This document shows, in pieces, positions 6,001 to 7,578 of a stretch of 7,578 nucleotides of DNA. Position numbers and translations under genes: made by a program. Position 1 is the first letter of the stretch. The number at the start of each line of letters is the position of its first letter. Below the pieces are notes generated by a model. It saw only the letters and a list, made by a program, of their open reading frames with translations. It searched no databases and was not told where the DNA came from. Origin of the DNA: Kiritimatiellia bacterium (GTDB lineage: Bacteria; Verrucomicrobiota; Kiritimatiellia; RFP12; UBA1067); NCBI GenBank assembly GCA_017430155.1, contig JAFRNO010000345.1, positions 1 through 7,578 on the forward strand, given 5' to 3'.

Positions 6001-7578
6001 GCCTTCACGACCACCGTCTGGTCGTTCAGCTGGACCTTCAGCGTCTGTCCGGCGGCGAGCTGTCCAACATCCTCCTCGCCCGCCGGGGTCTTGTACATGT
6101 ACACCGTACCGCCGTTCGCGATGGCCGCGGCGGACGCGTCGGCGAAGGTCGTGTAGTACACCTCGTCGCCGCTCGCGGGGATGACCTTCGCGATCGAGGC
6201 GACGTCGATGCTCTCGACCAAGCACGTGCACTTGTTCCAGACGTCGGAGTCGGTGAAGTTGTCCGGGAAGTTCTCCCAGGTGAGGTCCGTGCCGTTCTTC
6301 GTGCAGTCCTCAAGCGTGAACGTGAAGTTTGCCGTCTGCGCGTAGATGTCGAAGTTCGAGTCGAAGGAGCAGCCGTCGAACGTGGTGTTCACGTAGGCGG
6401 CGACAACGTCGTAGCCGCTCTTGCCCTTGCTGAACTCGCAGTTCGTGAACGTGACCGAATCGACGCCGCTGTAGGACGTCCAGCCATGGAGCGCGGAATC
6501 GGTCACCGTCACGGTGCCGCCGTTGCCGCCGTCGATGTTGAACGGATAGACCGCGTCGATGTCGCAGTTCTCGATCACGATGTTGGCGTTGCAGCTTTCG
6601 CGCAGGACGCCGCGGAAGGAACCGCTGATGGTCGAGTTCTTGACCGTGAACGTCTGCGGCGCATTGATACGCTCGACCAGGATCGAGCTGTTCCAGGTGC
6701 TGGTTCCACCGCCGGTCATCACCACGCCGTCGATGATGGCGCCGTCCGCCTCGACATTGATCAGACTGTTATAACCGCTGCTCGTAATCGCGCTGCCGTC
6801 GATCGTCATGTTGCTGATCGTCACGCCGGCGTTGGTGATCTTGAGGCCGTCGCCGTTGGTGGTCGTAATCGCCAGCGTCGTCTCGTTCGTCCCCGCGCCT
6901 GTCAGGGTGACTCCGGCCGGGAGGACCGTAGTGGCGGGAATCTCGAAGCTTCCCGCGTACAGCTCAAGCGTCTCGTTGGCCTGCAGCGCCGCAAGCGCCT
7001 TTGAAAGCGTGGCGTACTCGTTGGTCGTCGCGCCGTCGGCCGAGACAATCCTGGCGATGGGAGGCATGGCAGTAACGGTGTAGATGCCATCCGCCGAGGT
7101 GACTTCAAAGTCCTCGGAAGTGGCAATTGTACCAGTTGTGGGATCTGAGGTCAGCGTCGGATCAACCGAGTATGCGCCACCCGCCGTAACGGTGACCGTA
7201 CCACCAGAAGAACCGATGCGGCCGATCTCATGGACGTCGGCTCCCGTCAATTGCGTCCCATCTGCAATAAACAGCGTATTCCCCGATTCCTCGACGGAGA
7301 ACCAAACGCCTCCGTCCTTTTCATACTTCGTCTGTCCTACTCCGGAAGTTCCGAAAAGAATACCGGTCTTTTGGGCATTTTCGCCAGTAATCTTATTCCC
7401 GGTAGCCTTTGTTCCGGTCACTACAACCTGAGTCCATGCATCACCCGTCGCGTGCCCCATCAACGCACCCGAGGAGCCAGTGCCGTTGATGACGCAATTC
7501 TCAACGGAGCAGTCCTTGATTGTGATGTCCGCAAACACAGGTCCGTTGTTCTGCGAGCTATATCCAGCAGCATAGCCA
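1..7578 (-). CDS. Giant modular beta-helix surface protein (internal fragment, both ends missing)
   Basis: One reading frame is open across the entire window: complete codons from 7577 down to 3, 2525 in all, with no stop. Start, signal peptide, stop and any C-terminal anchor lie outside. The protein is dominated by Thr, Ala, Val, Gly, Asp and Asn, with short strand-turn rungs such as VTVRDCSFAG and LAVTNCTFTN, as in right-handed parallel beta-helices (pectate-lyase-like fold). Ten headers of the type VAxIGxxxYxTLxxA open successive helix segments. Two 64-residue InlB-like repeats, three GGx[FY]SxDP elements and a YNG/TDYTV domain at the C-terminal edge complete the architecture. Families sharing these modules are surface or secreted adhesin-like proteins, so export and a binding role are inferred. 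I see no catalytic motif and no membrane segment in this part. Third positions are strongly G/C, less so near 7100-7578 and 3590-4140. The exact product is not recognised. The frame is certain, the function is not. Confidence 0.95.
3..194 (-). other. YNG / TDYTV surface repeat domain (partial)
   Basis: Residues 2462-2525 begin EEGYVYNGEAHEVAVKD and continue with EGTDYTVEYDDNVNAGT, VHVTVTGLGRYTG and ETNFVIA. The order Y-x-G, TDYTV-Y-x-x-N-x-N-A-G-T, V-T-V-x-G-x-G-x-Y-x-G, and F-x-I is a widespread beta-sandwich-like repeat of bacterial surface proteins, often found in tandem near the C-terminal stalk. About one unit is visible and the window ends at its last strand. I do not assign a Pfam name with certainty. 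Confidence 0.7.
282..317 (-). repeat. GGxFSxDP element, copy 3
   Basis: The residues are GGHFSEDPSAYV (2421-2432), preceded by VTGGTYSGALDGADGVIAV and followed by SEGYTTVPGDPDGYDVIQ. The core matches copies 1 and 2. Here, however, it is followed by a short linker and the YNG domain, with no YPYAVV linker and no InlB-like repeat, so it closes the helix array instead of joining two units. Confidence 0.75.
384..869 (-). other. Right-handed beta-helix segment 7
   Basis: Residues 2237-2398 contain LEILKNITVTGATDADG, TAVISNLAFDSAAVVF, SKLTLDNVEFANYDGYAV, GTLEMTNSAIDGGG, GDVTVANTEIANVVDGV and ALVTLGDGVAVGASGAAV. The rungs are regular but the Cys seen in the NC/DC rungs of other segments is absent. 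It ends in the third GGxFSxDP element. Confidence 0.7.
870..977 (-). other. Beta-helix header 10 (residues 2201-2236)
   Basis: This copy reads AKVARIGDVYYDTLQAAVDA, then AQEGDVVEVVADVTLP. It is the cleanest textbook form of the header: VARIG, Y-Y-D-T-L, QAAVDAAQ, EGD, then a V-rich strand. Confidence 0.75.
978..1382 (-). other. Ala/Thr/Gly-rich beta-strand segment 6
   Basis: Residues 2066-2200 have no Cys and run as strands VVASKDVTVDGQGKTLAASG, GTLTLTDATLAFADGDY, NVVLGDGVTIDASAVT, LYATGVTVSDGAAVTVVAG and the closing element ending GVAYAVADDALVLLA. It is the most GC-rich part of the window: 47 of the 60 bases at 1141-1200 are G/C. It probably folds as the same helix in a simplified sequence. 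Confidence 0.6.
1383..1502 (-). other. Beta-helix header 9, divergent (residues 2026-2065)
   Basis: This copy reads FIIKRTASDGYPTLAGFETL, then AAAVADAKAGETVFVTADAE. It lacks the VAxIG strand but keeps F-E-T-L, A-A-A-V-A-D-A and A-G-E-T-V. It opens an Ala/Gly-rich helix segment. Confidence 0.6.
1503..2075 (-). other. Right-handed beta-helix segment 5
   Basis: Residues 1835-2025 contain VTLDGDGHKVSGDMQI, GTVKNVAFDGIGTR, GELAVTNCTFTNDGYV, AKVAIVDNMFSGLSGT, EATVTGNVFKRTATA and LALDGNYIANGLHF. Rungs of the x-V-x-N-x-F type with Asn/Asp turns support a beta-helix. The segment ends in an acidic stretch (MLETEDAEEATVELP) and carries neither a GGxFSxDP element nor an InlB-like repeat, so this unit departs from the pattern of the two before it. 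Confidence 0.7.
2076..2177 (-). other. Beta-helix header 8 (residues 1801-1834)
   Basis: This copy reads APVAKVGDKYFPTLTAAAGE, then AGAGDTITLLADIA. It is a close match to the consensus (VAKVGDKYFPTL, GDTITLLADI), with the helix shortened. It follows InlB-like repeat 2 with the same spacing as header 7 follows repeat 1. Confidence 0.75.
2187..2378 (-). repeat. InlB-like (Listeria-Bacteroides) repeat, copy 2
   Basis: Residues 1734-1797 start FNVKFVNWDESVLFTTNV and end FIGWDPEITAVTDAEQVYTAQF. The length is the same as copy 1 (64 residues, no gaps), with 15 differences, most of them in the first half. STAAP joins it to header 8. Confidence 0.85.
2209..2247 (-). repeat. 39-bp perfect direct repeat, copy 2
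   Basis: This is identical over 39 bases to 3301-3339, in the same orientation, and encodes GWDPEITAVTDAE/D. The identity covers silent positions too, unlike the flanks, so it points to recent duplication or gene conversion of the InlB-like repeat core. Confidence 0.9.
2454..2489 (-). repeat. GGxFSxDP element, copy 2
   Basis: The residues are GGIYSDDPATFV (1697-1708), followed by AEGYAVIANPDEETNAEYPYAVV. It lies exactly 1092 bp from copy 1, the same spacing as the InlB-like repeats, so both belong to one duplicated unit. Confidence 0.75.
2490..3155 (-). other. Right-handed beta-helix segment 4
   Basis: Residues 1475-1696 carry rungs LNLTIDGDGNTITGQIYI, DTLTIQNVKFAYD, HNVTVSNCEFAGSGE, HNVNLTDLTVTGGHS, KDLTITGCTATGVKNGI, GTISDTTISAQGYTVRL and AVSLADNTFSGSEGI, then the lead-in GTITVESGAYNGALG. 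It is homologous to segment 3, but slightly shorter and more GC-rich. NC/GC turns and Asn at the corners support the parallel beta-helix call. Confidence 0.75.
3156..3269 (-). other. Beta-helix header 7 (residues 1437-1474)
   Basis: This copy reads APVAKIGDAIFGSLQAALDA, then AHEKTGDVTVTLLADITE. It begins three residues after the InlB-like repeat. IFGSL replaces the Y-x-T-L consensus, and TLLADI is the standard end. Confidence 0.7.
3279..3470 (-). repeat. InlB-like (Listeria-Bacteroides) repeat, copy 1
   Basis: Residues 1370-1433, 64 in all, start FTVTFVNYDNTVLFTTNV and end FSGWDPEITAVTDADQTYTAQF. The order V-x-F-x-x-Y/W-D, G-x-T-A-V-Y-x-G-x-T-P-x-K-P, F-x-G-W-D, and T-D-x-x-x-T-A-x-F is the signature of the InlB B-repeat / Flg_new family, a small beta-grasp-like module of cell-surface proteins usually found in tandem. 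It directly abuts header 7. Copy 2 shares 49 of 64 residues. Confidence 0.85.
3301..3339 (-). repeat. 39-bp perfect direct repeat, copy 1
   Basis: This is the partner of 2209-2247, offset 1092 bp (364 codons). It encodes the GWDPEITAVTDA core of InlB-like repeat copy 1. Confidence 0.9.
3546..3581 (-). repeat. GGxFSxDP element, copy 1
   Basis: The residues are GGIFSADPTAYV (1333-1344), preceded by VESGAYSG and followed by VENHAVVENPDAETKDAYPYAVV. The element ends the helix segment and links it to the InlB-like repeat. The same order is seen in copy 2. From memory, this GG-[IH]-[FY]-S-x-D-P-x-x-[YF]-V pattern followed by a NPDxET-YPYxVV linker recurs in many gut bacterial surface proteins. It has no assigned function that I can name. 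Confidence 0.75.
3651..4304 (-). other. Right-handed beta-helix segment 3 (base composition unlike neighbours)
   Basis: Residues 1092-1309 contain rungs such as LKLTIDGAKAD, ATLTIDGKRA, ASVTLQNIDFAKT, DVTVRDCSFAGTS, ENIAFENCRMLNCKSFDF, AVLIENVSISAEKYAF and IITIKNSSFTSAS. The NYPHDVTVRDCSFAG rung is echoed by NYAHNVTVSNCEFAG in the next segment, so the two helices are homologous. This copy has a large Asn, Trp and Tyr content (SENNNWWAIS, DAAYYWTLEN) and markedly lower GC: the 60 bases at 3901-3960 have about 25 G/C. Confidence 0.75.
4305..4415 (-). other. Beta-helix header 6 (residues 1055-1091)
   Basis: This copy reads YVAQIGTTKYETLAAAVTAA, then QTAGGEVTITLLTDISG. It is one of the best matches to the consensus: VAQIG, KYETL, AAAVTAA, and a strand ending in LLTDI. 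It forms the second half of the second compound header and opens the Asn- and aromatic-rich helix segment that precedes the first InlB-like repeat. Confidence 0.7.
4470..4577 (-). repeat. Direct DNA repeat, copy B (compound-header region)
   Basis: This 108-bp stretch aligns without gaps to 5763-5870, with about 17 mismatches by eye (roughly 84% identity). The offset is 1293 bp, exactly 431 codons, so the reading frame is kept. Most mismatches fall at silent or conservative positions, which shows that the encoded AEAYA-EH--YPQI-V-DTSA-PPADWK element is under protein-level constraint after duplication. Confidence 0.8.
4470..4613 (-). other. Compound header 5 with DTSA-PPADWK motif (residues 989-1036)
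   Basis: This is the second compound header: YVAQIGDVKYETFVEAIAVA, EAYAAEHGGEYPQITVLD and TSAEPPADWKFV. It matches the copy at 5763-5927 at the level of both protein and DNA. After the Trp-Lys it carries an extra VTDTSVEPPVTT stretch that the first copy lacks; its SVEPP looks like a partial echo of the preceding SAEPP, suggesting a small local duplication. Confidence 0.65.
4611..4730 (-). other. Helix-closing element preceding header 5
   Basis: The stretch VKVIDCTGTGVADLAGYG then TVTVTGGVAYVEDGDLWVN runs straight into the next header. A parallel element (QTLISGLAGDTANLTVTD, then LPAGVAYAVADDALVLLA) precedes header 10 at 960-1082. Both have a strand, G-[VL]-A..., a T-V-T strand, GVAYxVxDxxL and then the header. 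I read this as a closing cap of a helix segment. The similarity is short and the interpretation is inference. Confidence 0.45.
4731..5621 (-). other. Beta-strand-rich repeat segment 2, Cys-poor
   Basis: Residues 653 to 949 form a long run of short strands with Thr/Val/Ile/Gly/Asn: KITVTIKDAKLAFDEL, ATINVVDSFIVGKGG, GYITISDTAELTATW, LLTVAPGAKFNTAAL, ATLVVDGATLNVGW, SAVLDIKNASTVVMAQ, GATVNVTGGSTLTVRD and GGTITLDKTSSVTTPDF. The 'xxTVxxGAxxxxxxLxxTG' style resembles the strand repeats of autotransporter passenger-like proteins more than the NC/DC rungs of the neighbouring segments, and there is only one Cys (VLCNG). A Tyr/Ser/Asn-rich insertion (NAYSSSGADYNYNSSGYG, about 5037-5090) may form a loop projecting from the helix. 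Confidence 0.6.
5622..5732 (-). other. Beta-helix header 4 (residues 616-652)
   Basis: This copy reads YVAQIVRNDEVVGKYEAVAA followed by ALAAVQDGDTIVVLGAA. It is the second half of the first compound header pair and opens the largest non-Cys helix segment. The VAQI strand, the KYEAV version of Y-x-T-L and the DGDTIVVL strand match the consensus. Confidence 0.65.
5763..5870 (-). repeat. Direct DNA repeat, copy A (compound-header region)
   Basis: This is the partner of 4470-4577: same orientation, same frame, no gaps. The longest shared runs are around GCAGATGTGTCGA and GATCTGCGGATAC as read on the plus strand. Confidence 0.8.
5763..5927 (-). other. Compound header 3 with DTSA-PPADWK motif (residues 551-605)
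   Basis: The element begins VASITLGEGDEAVTTYYTSF, continues with ADAITAAEAYAEEHDGAYPQ and ends IKVIDTSAVPPADWK. It is an extended header: the amphipathic helix is longer (AEAYAEEHDGAYPQ) and the following strand leads into the proline-tryptophan motif DTSAxPPADWK instead of a helix rung. A second, ordinary header follows about ten residues later. The same compound arrangement recurs at 4470-4613, so it is a duplicated unit and not chance. Confidence 0.65.
6090..6203 (-). other. Beta-helix header 2 (residues 459-496)
   Basis: This copy reads VASIAKVIPASGDEVYYTTF followed by ADASAAAIANGGTVYMYK. It keeps the Y-x-T-F, A-x-x-A-A and G-G-T-V elements. Unlike the other copies it does not open a long helix: about 54 residues of ordinary beta-rich linker follow (5928-6089, including LKVQLNDQTVVVKAVGE), and then the next header begins. 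It may be a degenerate header whose helix has been lost. Confidence 0.55.
6245..6950 (-). other. Right-handed beta-helix segment 1
   Basis: Residues 210 to about 444 form an uninterrupted ladder of short strands and turns: GVTISNMTIDGSAI, FTVKNSTISGSFRGV, IVIENCDIDAVYPFNI, SVTFTNCEFSKGKSGY, TTFDGCSFDSNF and FTLEDCTKNG. The recurring [VIF]x[VIF]xNC/DCxF rungs, about 20 residues apart, with Asn at turns and Cys stacked at equivalent positions, are typical of PbH1-type parallel beta-helix repeats. The segment ends in an aromatic and acidic stretch (LTWENFPDNFTDSDVWNK) and a C-T-C pair before the next header. I see no Asp/Asp/Lys or similar active-site set, so a binding or structural role is more likely than polysaccharide cleavage. 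Confidence 0.75.
6951..7064 (-). other. Beta-helix header 1 (residues 172-209)
   Basis: This is the first copy of the helix-opening element. It reads PPIARIVSADG, a short insert, then EYATLSKALAALQANETLEL and YAG. The pattern is a short strand, Y-x-T-L, an amphipathic helix of the A-L-x-x-A type, and a strand that starts the helix proper. The following FEIPATTVLPAGVTLTGAG is the classic first rung seen in pectin-lyase-fold repeats (AG-x-F/Y ... GVTLxGxG). This copy departs from the VAxIG consensus in its first strand, which makes it the most divergent of the ten along with header 9. Confidence 0.6.
7330..7577 (-). other. GLUG-like / beta-helix segment at the N-terminal edge of the fragment
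   Basis: Residues about 1-83 contain short turns with NC and DC rungs (ITIKDCSVENCVING), then SGALMGHATG, and later KTGILFGTSG. The alternation of a small-residue 'G-ALMG' or 'GILFG' turn with a strand carrying T-G-x-x-T resembles GLUG repeats and the related beta-helix rungs found in bacterial surface proteins. Only about two imperfect units are visible, and the segment is cut by the window edge, so the family name is tentative. A non-repetitive stretch follows (about 7070-7330, residues 84-170) with short Gly/Thr/Val strands and no family I can name, leading to the first header. Confidence 0.4.

Noticed and set aside
6245..6950. Polysaccharide lyase or pectinase activity for the beta-helix segments
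   Set aside because: The fold resemblance is real, but I see no conserved catalytic Asp, Lys or Arg motif. The repeats are of the generic structural type found in adhesins.
5826..7004. 392-residue plus-strand ORF
   Set aside because: Same in-register antisense shadow. The opposite strand encodes beta-helix segment 1 and headers 1 to 3.
7065..7067. In-frame ATG (MPPIARIV) just before header 1 as the true start of the gene
   Set aside because: The frame continues open upstream to the window edge with beta-helix-like sequence, and no ribosome binding site or signal peptide is visible at this Met.

Overview
The whole window lies inside one very large gene on the minus strand. Reading the reverse complement in the frame whose codons fall at 7577-7575, 7574-7572 and so on down to 5-3, I find 2525 consecutive sense codons and no stop. 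Neither the start nor the stop of the gene is in the window, so both ends are partial. There is no intergenic DNA, and I see no promoter, terminator, RNA gene, CRISPR array or insertion sequence. All plus-strand open frames are shadows. The three longest (63-3935, 4077-5252, 5826-7004) lie exactly in register opposite the real codons. They stay open only because the real gene seldom uses TTA, CTA and TCA.

The product is a repetitive, modular protein rich in Ala, Thr, Val, Gly, Asp and Asn, almost certainly an exported or cell-surface protein built from right-handed parallel beta-helix segments. From the N-terminal side (high coordinates) to the C-terminal side it has: a GLUG-like or beta-helix stretch (about 7330-7577); beta-helix segments, each opened by a helix-capping 'header' of the form VAxIGxxxYxTLxxAxxAA...GDxxxLLxDI (ten copies); two 64-residue InlB/Listeria-Bacteroides-type repeats (3279-3470 and 2187-2378); three copies of a GGx[FY]SxDPxx[YF]V element; and, at the C-terminal edge, a YNG...TDYTV...NAGT...G-Y-G beta-sandwich-like repeat (3-194). 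In one place the modular organisation is strictly periodic: the GGxFSxDP element and the InlB-like repeat recur at exactly 1092 bp (364 codons). A second duplication, of compound headers, is offset by 1293 bp (431 codons).

The organism appears to be a bacterium with a GC-rich genome and strong G/C third-position preference (ACG, GCG, GGC, AAC, GAC, CTC). Giant proteins with this mix of headers, GGxFSxDP elements and InlB-like repeats are, from memory, typical of gut and rumen bacteria such as Kiritimatiellota/Verrucomicrobiota or Coriobacteriia. That assignment is inference and weak. A likely role is adhesion, or binding of host or dietary polymers, at the cell surface. No catalytic residues or enzyme family can be identified, so no enzymatic function is claimed.

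I see no multi-gene system here. The points worth attention are the architecture of the protein, its duplicated modules, and the uneven base composition within one reading frame, which suggests module shuffling.
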